This document shows, piece by piece, positions 22,101-35,565 of a DNA stretch of 64,000 bases. A program made the translations under genes and the position numbers. The stretch comes from Odiellus spinosus (Eukaryota; Arthropoda; Arachnida; Opiliones; Phalangiidae). Every line of letters starts with the position of its first letter. Position 1 is the first letter of the stretch. Below the pieces are notes generated by a model. It ran no database searches, had not been told where the DNA came from, and saw only the letters and a program-made list of their open reading frames with translations. The DNA lies in contig OY987227.1 in the NCBI GenBank assembly GCA_963920705.1, forward strand, positions 20,857,434 through 20,921,433, given 5' to 3'.

Positions 22101-24063
22101 TCTCCATACTTTCCTCCATGGAAATACTTCAAATTAAAAAGCGCGACCTCTCTCGTTCGACGTATTTTTGTTCAATCATAATCCTTAAAATTATCATCAG
22201 TTATTTTCCGAATAACGTGCTCGTTTTTCGACGAGAGGTCGGACACTTGGCATTTTTGTGTACGGGATTTTATAATTTTTGATAGATTAGAAGATTTTAA
22301 AGCTGTTTTTGGGGAGAGATTTTAGGATTCCAATGTTAATTTTGAAATTTCGGCAGAAGTATACGGAATTTTGGCAAATGTCCGATTCATTTCTTTTCCT
22401 CAAGAGCCAAAAAGTAGCCCACACTCTTAAATCACGCTACTTTCTAGCTCACAGTAGAGACACGACAGGGTTTTGTTAGTTATATATCCAATTTGGCTAA
22501 TGATTGCGCTAGATGTTGCCACAAATTGGAAGCTTTTTTTCTTGTTTTAGCGTCACCCTTCACCCTATATTATTTCCTTCTGGATTGGACAATATATGAT
22601 TTATTTTTTTATGGATAAAGATAAGTCTATAGCTTTGTACGTGCTGCAATCTTAATGTTAAAATAAGCTCTATATTATTATTCCTATATTTTAAGCTTAG
22701 GATTTCTAATAAACCCAGCTTGACGACTAAGAATAACCGGAGGCGGATTTTTTTGGGACTTTTTAAAGTTTTTTTTTCTCGCGCTATATACCTGGTATTA
22801 TAAGAGTTACCGCCGGTATAAGATATTTATTTTAAGGATTTGAATATCATTTTTTTTCTTCTTCCTTATTTAGAAAAGGAATTAAGTTTTTTCTCTCTCT
22901 CTCTATACGGAAGAGGGATACGTTTGACGTAAGTTTTAGGCCTCTCGCTCTCTAGTTTTTGCGCAAATCCAGGTTTAATAAAGTACAGTATATATGGGAG
23001 GTGGGGATTGTAAGGATTTTTGTCTCGGAGATTGTAGGAGAAAGGGAGGTTTTTCTCGGTGGTTGAGCTCGGAGTCAGCTTAGGAATTATTAGAATAATA
23101 ACTCCCAAAGAAACTCGCGATACTAAATTTCTTCGTTTTACATTATACATTATATTATACGAATAAGAATAAGAAGGAAAAACTTTTTAAATCTTCTTAT
23201 TAACGCGGGATCAGATATTTGCATTCAACGGAGATTGGCTACTAGATGCGTGGGAAAGAACTTAAATTTAAAGGGTTTTTCTTAAAGGGGATGTGTAAGA
23301 TTTTAAAGGGATTATAAACTTAATTGGACATTAGTATTTTTTTAATTTAAAACAACTTTAATTAATAGGACATGGTTTAAACCTCAAAAGCCTTTACACT
23401 TTTTAAGGGGGGGGGGGGCTTTTCGAGCACATACGTCCTTTTTAACCCAGCTAACACTTTGCGGAGGAAGTGTGCTCGATAACGCTAAGGTTTTTCTAGT
23501 TTAAATCATGTTGTACTCAGTATCATTAATTAAACTTATCTAATTCAACAGGGTTTTGTTTCATAACATAATTATACTGTAAAAATTGAACGTAACTCAG
23601 CGATATGGTTTTTAACCACGGAATTACTGTTATAAACTCTCTCCTAATTTTCATTGAATTTGTTTCGTATAGTTTATGGAGTTAAAATGAAGTTAGAGCT
23701 AAGCCTAATTAGTTTAAGAACGCTCTTAAGGAAAAATATTAACACTACGCTTAAAGTTAAGCCTAATATTAAACCTAACTTTGTTTCATCAGAGTAATTA
23801 AGGTTCGATATAAATCATTAACGTCTCTAACAAACAGAAATACGTAAAGGCTAGACCCATATAATTTTAAATATTAATTTTCTAAGCCTAATTAAAAATT
23901 TAAAATTCAAGATACCTTAAAAAAGATAGCGTGTGTCTGTAACTATTTTACATTTGTTTACCAAGTCATCGTCTGAAGTCGATGTTTTTTTATCATCCAC
24001 TCAGACGCAAGTATTACATTTTATACGTTTAAAACTAAATAGAAGATTAATAACGGTTCTTAC

Positions 24064-24169
24064 CTGGTCAATAGGGCATCCCGTACTCATGAGAACGCTT
24101 TGAGATTGAGCCAATAGCACCTGAAGTAGTTTTTCCTTGACATCTGAGGCCGCGTTCGGTTTAGGTCGA
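24064..24169 (-). CDS. dve: dve exon encoding the first half of the CUT-like domain
   Basis: The exon is 106 bases between acceptor CATTTCAG and donor GTAAGA. It gives RPKPNAASDVKEKLLQVLLA, then QSQSVLMSTGCPIDQ. One leading base completes the codon begun by exon 27560-27686 (AG plus T), and it ends in phase 0 before the last exon. The helix content and the final CPIDQ match the CPLSQ/CPMSQ position of SATB-type CUTL domains, and the intron falls at the same point in the distal SATB-like gene. Confidence 0.92.
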
Positions 24170-27100
24170 CTGAAATGAGGGGAAAAACCCCGTCTGGATA
24201 TTTTTCATTCGTCCACTTATGATTTATATAATTACGTTTTTTTTACCGCATTTTTTCGGATTAATTTAATTAAACAAATAAAAATAATTATCGAAACTTT
24301 CTTCGACTTAATCTAATATACATAATTATCAAATTAATTAATTTGATACCATTCAATTTGATGGTTTGATTTTGGGGTTGATTTTAGGCTTCGTCAAAGT
24401 TAAACTGAGGTTCGTTTAACCCCGGTTAATTATATTTAATATAATTAAAAACAAAAAAAACTTTTATAGGCCTAAATTAGTAAGAGGTTCATAAAAGATG
24501 GGAGTCAATCTCTTTGTATCTTTTCGTTGAGTCTATGGAAGTTATAAGGTCACCGGGGTCGCGAGATTTCAACATAGCATGAAGCTATAGACGGAATTAT
24601 TACTTGGATAATTCTTTCTTAGGGATATTACCGAGTTTAAGCTTTCCGCCTTTTGAAATTTCCGACTGAATTTAACTGTAGACGTATAATATCACGATGA
24701 TGAAGAGGATGAAGAGGAAAAAGGGTCGAACGATCACTCTCATCCCATGGTATGTCCAAATTAGGAGACAATAAAGGAAATGTTGGAGGGAAGAGAAGAT
24801 ACTCTAAGAGATTTAACGATAATCCACCACTTTAACAGAATTATTTCAAATCAGTTAAACATTATAAAAATTTCTCAGATACTTTCCTCTCACTGGGAGG
24901 GAATTATTAGAGTCATTAAAACCAGTTTGAAAATTCAGTAGGTATAAAGCAACGTTACCCTCTATTTCTTTACGAAACGTAATCATACAGTTTTAAAGGA
25001 ATAATAAAGACGAAGCTCATTGTTATTCTTAATCGATCAGGAAAATAAAATTATAATAAAACATCGTTAAAATTCACGAATGGTTTCTAATTAATTTACG
25101 GTTAATTAACGAAGTTAAGTCTAATTCCATTTTTCAGACTTTTAAGTTGAAAAATCGTCGGAGATTTAGGCGAGATGATTAAAAATTGTTAAAAATTTGG
25201 GGGCTAATCAAACCGTGCCTTAAAACCTAGCGCGCATGCTTTAGGGTTCGACTAAAATGCGGCATAATTTTGGTTCATACTTATCGCAACAAAATTATGA
25301 TTAATATCTCGCGTTTTAATCCTGTTTTTTTATCTCGAGAGGGAGAGAAATTTTAAATTTCCAGCAAAGGAGTGGCCAAATTATCGCAAGATTTGTAGAT
25401 CAAGGCACCGACCGAAATTGTAGCTATCATTCAAGCAAAGCGCGCGAATCTTGATTAAGCCCCGTTTTCAATCAACGTTTTTCAAGTTCTTACTTTCGTT
25501 AATTTTAAAAGAGAAGCTAATATATCAAATAAATTTAGATACCACCTTCTCTGTAAATTAAAGCCTGTTAAATCGGGTTACACGAGAAGCTTGATTTAAG
25601 CTTGACCTTCGTTTTTGACGCAAAATGTCGATTATAGATTGAAAACTCGTTTTTACATTCATTTAATCGATTAAAACAAACACGTTCCTCGTCTTCATTA
25701 TCCCTTTAAAAAGCCTAATTTTACAAGAGCTGAATTCTCTCGCGTATCTCGTACTATATAGTTCGATCATGCGAAGTTTGCAAACAAGAGAATAAGGAAG
25801 CCCATTAATACATAACGTTAAACCTAACAGGGATAAAATTAAGTTTTGGAAAACTAATCTTGAACATTGAGATCGAGAGAGAGAGAGAAAGAAGAAGCGA
25901 TGGGCGAACATCAATCTTCAAGAGAAGCGACTTAAGAGAAGTTTCCATAAAGAGCGGATGATACCGAGAGATTAACCCCTTATTTCATGGGGAGAGGGAG
26001 GGCGGATATAAGGGATTGGGGGTAACGAAGGGTAAGACAGAAAGTGTATTATCTCCTAACGAGAAATTCATTTTTTTAAAGCATGTTATATGTTTTAAAA
26101 TAGAGATGGTTAAAAAGAAAATTTTAAAAAGGTTTAATATCGTCGGCGGTGGATTAAAAAAGTTCTTTATAAATTCACCCAACTCTCAATACTTGTAATC
26201 TATTCGGATAATTATTATAGAGAAATTTTTCTTTATTTTATTTTGATTAAAATTCGAATATCTTTGATATCTAAAAAAAACAGAACTATCTAAAAGGTGA
26301 GAAAATTTTGTGCTTTACAATATGTCATAGCTCGTGCTCGACAAGTTGGCCTAAAATGACCAACTTTGGCAGGTGAAAGTTATGATTAAATCACACCATT
26401 GGTGTCAACGTGCTATAGTGAAAATTAACTCCAAGAAAAGTATCGAAATTAAACTTCAATGAACTCACTAAAAGCTCAAACATATACTGTTGATTAATTA
26501 AGATATAATTATACTGCTTAAGTGAAATTTCTATAATCAAGACGTATACGTCATATATATTTAGTCTTTTGCTCAGTTTTTTCATCTGCAGAATAATCCT
26601 CAATAGAAAAACTCCTTTCTTTCTTTCCATTCCTTCCTTAATCTTTAATATATTTAAATGAGATTTTATTCCGCCTTAGCACCGCCGTAGTAAATCCAAA
26701 ATCTATCTTACAGGGAGAATGAAGCCCAATCATTTATTAATAAGCTTTACACGTTAATTAAAAAGTACTTATTCGGAAAGTAGACGTAAGAAGGATCTAT
26801 GGAGAGTTTGATATGTCACTGTTAAACAGCCTGGACCCAACGAGCAAAAGCGCGTTTCTCCTTCTCTTAAGCCTAAATAGTTTGAAATCTTTCATTGTTG
26901 GAAAAAAAGCGAACATTTTCACATGATTGACCGGACTGTTTATTGGCAAGATTCAAACTAGTTGAGCCTACTTTCCGAGTTAAGTTTAAAATTATTTCTA
27001 GCTTAACACTTATTTGTATCTATAATTTATTATTGAATTAGGTCTACAAACAAATATTAATCTAGAAATTATTGTAACTTAAAAAAGATCTACGGAAACT

Positions 27101-27559
27101 TTGACATCTCACCGTTAAACAATTTCCGGTCAATTAGAAAAAGCGTGCGTCTCTTAAGCCTAACTATTTTACATAAAAAAAAAAAAGGTAAAAAACCTGA
27201 AACTAATTAACGAAGAGATCAAACTATCAGAGGATTTTTGTTAGGAATACATTCCCAGTAAGTTAAAAATTGATTTCTAGGTTAACATAACTATTAGAAC
27301 TCGATAGAAAATTGATTTATATCAGGCTTGATTCTCCCTTTAACCCCCAAAAAATGGCTCAAACAAAAACGTATTGAGGTTTAGGCGAAGATTAAAGACC
27401 TTTTTTTCCACCGTTCTTTCCTTAAGCATCCAAAAGAAGCGCCGAAAAAGAAAACGGGGGTCTTCTTTCGGACGAGCTAGAATTTCTAGCCTGAAGGAAG
27501 GCGTACGAGACTTTAACGGAGGGATGAATGCGAACGGAAGGACCTAGTCGGAAGCTCAC
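24170..27559. other. dve intron, 3.4 kb
   Basis: AT-rich non-coding sequence with no recognisable exon or repeat family. The ORFs at 25663-25914 and 26391-26630 have no domain signature. Confidence 0.6.
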
Positions 27560-27686
27560 CTGTAGAGTCGGATCCGGAGCATGGCGATAGTGGCTAGTTC
27601 CCCTAGAATATCGCCGACGGTGGCTTCGGAGTTCTCCGTGATTTGGTCGAAGGTGAGGGGCCTCCAGTTCTTAATCTGAATAGCTC
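27560..27686 (-). CDS. dve: dve exon encoding the second half of the ULD/CMP domain
   Basis: The exon is 127 bases between acceptor CCGCAG and donor GTGAGC. It encodes AIQIKNWRPLTFDQITENSE, then ATVGDILGELATIAMLRIRLY. This pattern (a W-x-PL turn, ATVGDIL, then L-x-I-x-L strand) is the ubiquitin-like ULD of SATB and Dve proteins, used for oligomerisation. The exon ends after AG, the first two bases of a codon. That phase fits both the dve exon at 24169 (AGT, Ser) and the SATB-like exon at 9855 (AGA, Arg). Confidence 0.93.
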
Positions 27687-28409
27687 CTGCGGCGAGCGAC
27701 AAAGCGAGAAAGAAAGAAAGAAAGAAAGAAAGAAAAAAAAAAAAAAAATAAGTAAAAAAGAGAGTGAGAAATAAATATGCAAATCTGGAACAAAGCTTCC
27801 TTTAATTACTTCTAAGCTTTCGGAAATCTTTTACGCGAAGGTCTCTTAATCCCCTCGTGTTTTAAAGCGACTCTTTACACACTCTTTCTCTTATAACTTA
27901 TACCGCGGGTTGGAGACAATCCGACTGGCTAGAGAAGTACTTATACGATTATATACGCGAAAGTTCTTTACTAACACGGCGAGAAGCGCCTCGATGGTCG
28001 TTATAACCCACCCAACTAGTTAAAGAGTAAAAGCGACTAACTCCGATTTCAGTCGCAAAGTTCGTGGAAAACAGTACGAGGCTAAATTAAAATTGGATTT
28101 AGTATAGTTTTTGATAAAAACAGAGGTTTGTAGTAATTATTTTGGAATTTGCAATATTAAAGTTAAATATATTTAGTTGTTATATACGTCCAATAACGGT
28201 TTGCAAAATGGGAATATCCAAGGCGGATTAATACGCAATATTAACCATGATACGTAAGGCTTTTTTGTACCAGAGCATTATAATCATATTTAAATTCTAA
28301 AATTGGTTAAACTAGAGAATTATGAATTCTAGATTGCAGTCTTAAAGAGGAATCATATAAGAGTCATTTTTAGACTAAAATAAAAATAAAGTTATTGATG
28401 GCTCATTCC

Positions 28410-28800
28410 TATTGAAAGTGTTGTTCTGTCCCTTGCAGGAAGTGAGCTCATTTGGTATGTTCTTAAATAAAAGTGAGACCAGTTGGTCGGCCCTTAAGCC
28501 GCGTTGTCAATCTCGATTTTTTTGGCACCAATTAATTGGTCTCATAACCATAGTGAGGCTAGTTTATGTCCTTCACTATAGAAGTGAGACCAGTTTATAG
28601 CTAGTCCCCATTTAAATGAGGTCACTTGGTCTGTTCCTAGAAGAAAAACCAGTTGATCTGTTCCTATAAAAGCGCGTTCACTTTTGGTCTGTTTTTCGAT
28701 ATAGAGAAGAAGGTTGGTTTATTCCTAAAAGTGAGGCCAGTTGGTTTGTCTCTATATAAGTAAAGCCAATTGATCTGTCCCTAGTATAAGCGAGGCCTCC
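28410..28800 (+). repeat. Degenerate tandem repeat around GTGAGACCAGTTGGTCTGTTCC
   Basis: About ten irregular units of roughly 30-40 bases share the core GTGAGGCCAGTTGGT followed by CTGTTCCTA. Units vary in length and sequence, so this is an old, decayed array. Confidence 0.6.
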
Positions 28801-28838
28801 TATATCATAGAAGGCGTGAAACGATCAACTTGGTTTAA

Positions 28839-29121
28839 CCAAGAAGGATCAGATAAGGAGAGGAAAAGTGGGAACGGCGCGGCTCCTACTGCGTCGGCCT
28901 AAACTACCACTCTGGGAGAACGGGGGTAGAGATGCTTCGTGGTAAATTGTTGTCACGTGGGTAAAACGAATCCTTTATGAGACGCGCTAGCTAGCGACCA
29001 CGTGACAACAGTTTACCTCGAGAATTTCCTATCCCTCCTTTCCACCCGAATGGGAGGTTGGCTCTTCTCTCTCTAACTCAACGCAGCCCCACTTTTCCTA
29101 TCCTTATCTGATCCTTCTTGG
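28839..29121. mobile_element. TTAA-flanked MITE with about 40-bp inverted repeats
   Basis: The left end CCAAGAAGGATCAGATAAGG recurs inverted at the right end, CCTTATCTGATCCTTCTTGG. Each side is flanked by TTTAA (28834-28838 and 29122-29126). Inner blocks TTGTTGTCACGTGG and CCACGTGACAACAG also pair, so most of the 283 bp folds on itself. TTAA target sites are typical of piggyBac-like elements; the assignment is inference. Confidence 0.7.
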
Positions 29122-30151
29122 TTTAACTTATAGTAAAGGTTAAAATTCCAAAAACAAATCATGGAGTTGTTGGTTTTTCGCAATGAGATAAACATGGAGG
29201 TGAGGAGAAACCTTTGTCGGGTCACCAACACTCCCTATTCTTTTAAATATTAGCCTTAGCCACTGACGATCTCGAGGAAGGAAAAGTTAGTTTGTCTCAG
29301 CCGTTAATGAGCACGCTTTTCTTCATCTTTTTTTTAAGGGTTTAGGTTTTTTTACTTCATCACCTTTTCGCGGCGCGCGGCGGTATTTGTTTAATCTTTT
29401 CTTATCACCGGGATACCGTTTATTTTAGCTTTGGTTTTAGTTTACTAGGCGAGACTTAATCGAAGTTTTAAAAGCTACAAATGCGGCTTTCGATTCAATC
29501 TTGCGGAAATTTCAACTAGAAGATTTGAGCGCGAGAAATTGAAGGCTCGTAGTTCGGATTAAAACGCTGGTATTTATTTGAAATGTGTTTTTTTTTTTTA
29601 CCCTCGCATCATTCGAGGAATCAAAATGAAAATGAGTCAGCCTCTGACCCCTGTAGAAGTGTTTCATCCGTTAAGCATCGGTGCTCACGATGAAGATACT
29701 TTACTGGGGATAATGTACCTTTTTTTTTATGTTCTTACTTTTTTTGTCCGCTGACCATTTAAACTTTTAAAACTATTCTAGTGTTGAAAAGGAAGCGTTT
29801 ACCAAAAGTAATTCTTTCTCTATTTTTCTATTTTTGAAGGGAAAGACTAATATTATTTTAGTTCAAAATATAAGCAATATAGATTATAAAAAAAAACATT
29901 CTGTTGAGACAAGTTCTCCTTCTAACATATCTGACTTTAAGGAGCGATTTATTGGAAATCAGCCTATGTAAAATGATTTTAAAGTTTATCGTAATATTCA
30001 AAGGGAGCATCTAATTAAAAAATATACATATCGATATCATAAATTCGAATAGTGTTATAACCTCTGGAATTATAAAATTATGTAGGAAGTTTTAATATAA
30101 ACTAACTATAAATATATTAAACTTATTATTAACCATTGTGAAGATATAATA

Positions 30152-30328
30152 GAAATTATGTTTTCAGAGAAAACAACATAGTATTTATAGATAACTTTAT
30201 TCTAAACTAGACGAGTGACCTTCTCCAGTCGTTTTTGAAGACTGAAGAAGGGCCTTGGCTCGAAATGTTTCATTAAAATAAAGTTATCTTTAAATACTAT
30301 GTCGTTTTCTCTGGAAAAACATAATTTC
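30152..30328. mobile_element. Small hairpin element, about 177 bp with 55-60-bp arms
   Basis: The left arm contains GAAATTATGTTTTCAGAGAA and ATAGTATTTATAGATAACTT. The right arm holds their inverted forms, AAGTTATCTTTAAATACTAT and TTTTCTCTGGAAAAACATAA. The loop includes GACTGAAGAAGGGCCTTGG followed by CTCGAAATG. Confidence 0.65.
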
Positions 30329-33300
30329 GAACTATAAATAGCCTAATTCCCTGTAGATGTTCCCCATAAGGAAAATATTTCATAAATAAATATTTGTTAC
30401 ACTAAGTTTTCCCATTTGACATTAAGTTATCTATATCTTCGCGAAACTAAGACAAATACGCGATTTTATTTGAAAGTTATTTAGTCAAATATTTAAGATA
30501 TAATTCCAAGTAGGAGTTCCCTAGTTATTCTTTAAGATTATTTTTAAATAAGAAGATTATATTTTGAATTGAGTTTAAAAACATAACTTTGGTAGAAATC
30601 TTCAAAGCAATTTTTTTTCAGGGAAAAAGTTTAACAACTTTTTTTTTGTTAAATCCTTTTAGAATACCCTCTTGAAACGCGTACCCGCTATAAAGAATTA
30701 TAAAATCGGGGGCACAAATATCTAGAGAATAACCTCCACCACTTAGATATAGTCCGATTCCAAACCTCAAACCCATAAGTACTTTTTAAAAACCTCTTCA
30801 CTTCGAATGGGGGATTTTTTTTTCTCCCTTAAAAAACAACCTTCTAAGGGTGGGGTGAGTTTTAAACGCGCATTATTTTATTCAAACCGGCTTTAAAAAA
30901 ATCGTCGCTATATACTTCTATAAACACATTCTCCATCAAAAAATATTTAATACCAACGTAGCAGATTTAAAACATATGGGAGAAAAAAGACAAAATCATT
31001 GTCAGGGAATAGAGATCTTAAGGGAAACGTAAAACACTTATTTTTATAGAAAAAAAAGAGTTTTAAAACTTCGTCCCAAAATTCCCAACTGATTTTGAAA
31101 CACACGGAGAGGGTTAATATTGGTATTATCGGAGAGAAAAGAAAGGTATTAAATTTTTCCTATTTTTAGACCCACAGCAGTGACTATCCTATGGGGGAAA
31201 CGTATAAGGCTATTCGCAGCCTCAGGAACTATACCAAAGTGAGGTATTACACGCCTTAAAGAGTTTCTTCAAAATTTTGGGTTTCAAGGATGAAAAATAT
31301 TTTAAGAGAACTTAAATTCTATATCTAAAAAGGGTTGATTTGCGCGGGAGTCCTGCAGGCTCTTCTTTAGCTTAGTACTGACGCACTAAGTACTATATAA
31401 GCCGCTTTACATTCAAAAAACATTCTTATTCCACCCATATAAGATGGAGATTGGGACAGGGAAAAATGGGGGAAATTCTACAAAAATGTTTCAATATATA
31501 GGCATATATCCACCACCACCACTCAAAAAGATTCCGAGGTTCTGAAAAATGTATGTTCTCGTACAAGTTTAGATTTAGCGCGTTGAGATTTCTAGAATTA
31601 AAGTCTAAGTTGAAACTTTTTAAGAATCGCGTGTAGTGTTTGTACCGCAATAGTAGAATAGATATTAAGGTGAAGCTATAGGGTTGACCCGAAAAGTAGG
31701 GTCATTTCAATCCATCATATCTCTACCTCTAGACTAGGTATCGTAATGGGAGTTTTTGTATTACATAGTTCTATTCTTTGTTAGCTAATTTGCGAGGTTT
31801 CAGATTAATGGGCTCAAAACTTGATTTATAAATTAAAATGTAATTAGGGTCGATTTGGTGTTTTCCCTAATACATGGTTTACGTAATAATAAACATCTAA
31901 TAATAAACGTATTGGCGATTTTTGCAGAGAAACGAAAATTGATAATAACACAATACCTAAGATATTACTATATTAACGTTAGTTTTACCGCAATTTCTTA
32001 GAAAAGTATGAAATTTTTGAAAAGGTTTCCATTAAATAAGACATGTATAATTGTGGAATAAGAAATTTGTTGAAATAAAATTAGTTTTTAAACTCCATAC
32101 GCCAAGTTTTAAGTCTAAGGCATATTTTTAAAACATATGCCAAAGTAAGCTCAAAGCAGATTTGCGAAGTATTGTAAGCGGTATATAAAGCTTAGAAAAA
32201 TAATAAAATATATTTCAAATTCGGGTTTTACGCGAAAGAAAAAAAAAAAAAAAAAAGGGGGCAATAAGATTAGACTCTGACAAAAATGTATTCTCCTTCA
32301 GTCTCCTTTGCTAAGTTGATACCTTTCGGAGTGATAATGCCTGAAGTATATATAAAATATACGAGGAGAAAAAAAAAGGCAGTGTCAAATTCCTACGGGG
32401 GTTCCGAAATAAACTCTTTGCGGATATATATTTGCAATCGCGATATGACGGAAAATTGCTTCCGCTAAAACGCGTCCAAGAGTATCGCCCGAGCGGTATA
32501 TATAAGAAGATGAAAAAGAAGAATACGTATATTTATAGATATAGAGAAGGTTTGGAAATCCCTATGCTAATGCCAAGTTTCAATGAAAACAGTCATTTTT
32601 TATTCTTCTCAAAGTTTATAAAGCCGGATTTAGTCACCTACTAGGGACACATACACGCATACCGGCGCGCAAAATAAAGGAGTATTTTTTTTTTTTCTTT
32701 CTATAAGGTCGATCGTATCAATCAGACGGTTCAGTTTCTATAATACTAGCCTTATATCTTAGAAAAAAAATATATTCAGTTTAGTATGAAGGATTTAAAG
32801 ATGTCATGAAACGAAGAAAAAAAAAAAAATAATCCTGAATATTTTATTAAAAATCCTTTTTGTTTTTTTACTGAAAGTTAGGTTTTGTTAATTTTGATCT
32901 ACCAATCAGCCGAATGAATGTTTTTAATTGTAAAACTCTTAAATAACTTTGGGAGTGTATAATTTCACACCCGTATACGCTTGATCTTGGATTTTCCCGA
33001 ACTCATTATCATTTTAAGAGAAAATTTCTATGTTATCAAAGATATTGGAGTAAACTTAATGATTGCTTGCATTGATTCGTCATAGTTATAATGGTGTAGC
33101 GTTGGGTTAGCAGTCCCAGCAATTTAGAATTTATTTTTTTAAGTCTTTCGAATATGATTAGTTGGAGAATATACATAAAAGGGGGCCCGTGATCCTGGCC
33201 ACTGCATGGAGGTCATATATGACCATTAGTAACTAAACTACTCTTTGGGTTCAAACTTTGGGTTGAAGAGCAGTATGTAGACCAAATACCAACATAACAC

Positions 33301-34648
33301 TATCAGTAATAACAGTAATCTAACAGTAAGATGAAACTTTTGATTTAGTCGGTGATATGGTAAAATGTTTATAGATCATGAAAATGATTAATCAAGAAGT
33401 TATTTCATTTCAGCCTCCCTTTAACCATCCGTATACTGACAGCTATCGTTGGGATAGACATTTTATATATATATATATATTCACGTCGAATCTTAGGCGT
33501 AAAAACAGAGTTTCAATAACAATGAAAAAAGCAGCGAGCGAGAAAGAAAGACTTAATCTCCGTCCAAAATGGAATTCCTAGTTGCAAAATAGAACACGGT
33601 ATATATTATTATTTGTTATCGCTCCCGCAATACGCCGTTTTTTCTCTCTTTCTCATCTCGCTTTATAGAGAAAATAAGAGGCTATACTCGTCCAATCCTT
33701 ATAAGACCCCAGAAATGACTATGCAACGGGAAAGACAGTAAACCTTTCAGTTTTAACAAGTTCTCCCGATATAGTCCCACCAAGGTAGATCTTTCTATAG
33801 TGACGGTAGAATCATCTCCGTATAGAATGTAAGAATGTAACTATAAAAATTGCTTCCTTCGGATGATGTATAGAAAAAGGTAAACGGAAAGGGGGAAAAA
33901 GAAAGATTGTCAAAAAAATATGCATCTTGGGATAAGATAAGAAGACAAGAAACGAGGAAGATATTGGAATACCTTGAAAAGGCAGAACTAACAAACTTGA
34001 ACTCCCGCGAGTCCATTATTTCCGTGTTAACGAATCATAAAGACAGCTTTGTACGCGCTGTCAACTCGAGGTGGAATAAACTAGACCTAGTTCATCTTTT
34101 TAGTCGCAATGAAGTAAAAGCTAACCCGAATAAATTGTTAAGCCTAATATCTCGCATCGCTCGTATCTTTTCTGTCTGCTTTTGAATAAATACGGAAGAT
34201 GAACGGAATAAGGCGGATGATGAAGAAGAAGATGGGGAAATATACAAAAACCTTATAATAACGCGTGATCCCCAGACACGAAAAAAATGGAGGGAAAATC
34301 GTCATACATTTTTGGCGGGTATTAAGTATATGGATAACTAAAGAAGTTCGTGCTATTATTTGAAACAATGAAATGGAAACTTAATATAAACATAGTCTGA
34401 GCTTATATATGTATTAAAAAAAAACAGGCATTTGTTACAAACTTGAATGGGACCCAATTTGATTTTTCTATCATAATTTATGATAAATCTAATGTATTCT
34501 CTAGCTATTTATTATTTTTGTAAATAATATCTGAAAGCGATATCTGAACAATCGCTTCGTATTGAGGATGAGCTGTCTTTAGTATCCTAATATTCCCAAG
34601 CCTTTTACCATTAATAATTAAACAAATACTAAAATACAAATTGATAAG

Positions 34649-35421
34649 TGTGAAAACCTTGTACAAAATTCTTATGTTATATATATGTATGTTTTAAATT
34701 AAAAATAATATCTTTAAGATGCAAAGAGGGTTCGGAAAGTTCGGAGTCGGTTTATGGCTTAATGGCCTAAAATTGGCACGGGAACTTGCAAAGTTTCGGC
34801 CTTTCAGTGAAAATGATAAGAAGGGTAGCTGCGGGAGTCCGCTCGCTCGAACTTCTTCAAAGGACAATTCGTTAAAACAGCGCTAAAAGGTCCCAAACAA
34901 GAATGGGGAGTTTTATTGCTTTAAGCCCCCAGATCAATGGTGAAATCGCGTTTCGAAGAAACTATTTGGCGGCTTCTTTACTGATCCGAGCATTTCCCTT
35001 TTTTGCCAAAACTATATATCACTGGAAGGCACCATAAAACTAAAAATTGAATCCATCTGGGAATTTTAGCAGGCCCACCATAAGTCGCCAAGCCTCTATC
35101 TTTTCGAACCCACTTTCACCCCCTTTTTTCTTATGCCCAAAAAAGCGGCAAGTTTTAAAAATAAAACCTTTGTAAAAATCACTCCTTCATCAAATCTTAA
35201 AAGAGAAGGACAACTCCATATCAGTGAGAAAATAAAATCAAGTTAAGGAATCGCAAATACTTAGTCGTTTTCTTTAAACTTAAGATAAAACAATAAACCT
35301 TGTGGTAAATTTTTCAGTCGGTTTGCCGCAAAAAATAAAAATAAGTTAAATAGTCTCTCCCAGAGAAATTAAAGCTAAATACTCGACAAAAATACCCAAA
35401 TTAAGACAGCGGTATACTAAA
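34649..35421 (+). repeat. 5' LTR of the BEL/Pao element
   Basis: Begins TGTGAAAACC and ends GGTATACTAAA. It matches 41137-41909 base for base as far as I could compare. The target-site copy ATAAG precedes it at 34644-34648. Confidence 0.93.
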
Positions 35422-35439
35422 TGGTGCACGGAAACCCGG
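35422..35439 (+). promoter_or_regulatory. Primer-binding site of the BEL/Pao element
   Basis: TGGTGCACGGAAACCCGG begins immediately after the LTR. The leading TGG pairs with a tRNA CCA end. The first seven bases would fit a Gly-type tRNA, but the later bases diverge, so the primer tRNA is not settled. Confidence 0.6.
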
Positions 35440-35565
35440 GAAAAACTTTCGGGATAAAAAATCAAACGGCATTAATCGGAATTTAATACGTTAATCCAGA
35501 ATAGCGGCAGAAAAGAACCCAAAATAGAGTGATTAACTATAATACAAACAAAAGCCAAATATAAG

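Larger units (their letters stand above)
15667..24063. other. dve intron between last and CUTL exon
   Basis: This 8.4-kb intron is bounded by donor GTAAGA at 24063 and acceptor TTTCAG at 15667. It includes the assembly gap, a dispersed repeat copy (18987-19115), a poly-C run near 21121 and poly-G near 23407. No further exon was recognised, and small ORFs here look like chance. Confidence 0.6.
27687..34648. other. dve intron, part left of the BEL element
   Basis: Non-coding. It begins with a (GAAA)n and poly-A microsatellite at 27710-27750, followed by degenerate tandem repeats (28410-28800), a TTAA-flanked MITE (28839-29121) and a hairpin element (30152-30328). The rest is unstructured AT-rich sequence. 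Confidence 0.6.

Noticed and set aside
33907..34185. 92-codon plus-strand ORF with a charged helical look
   Set aside because: No recognised domain, no splice or promoter context, and surrounding sequence is AT-rich intron.
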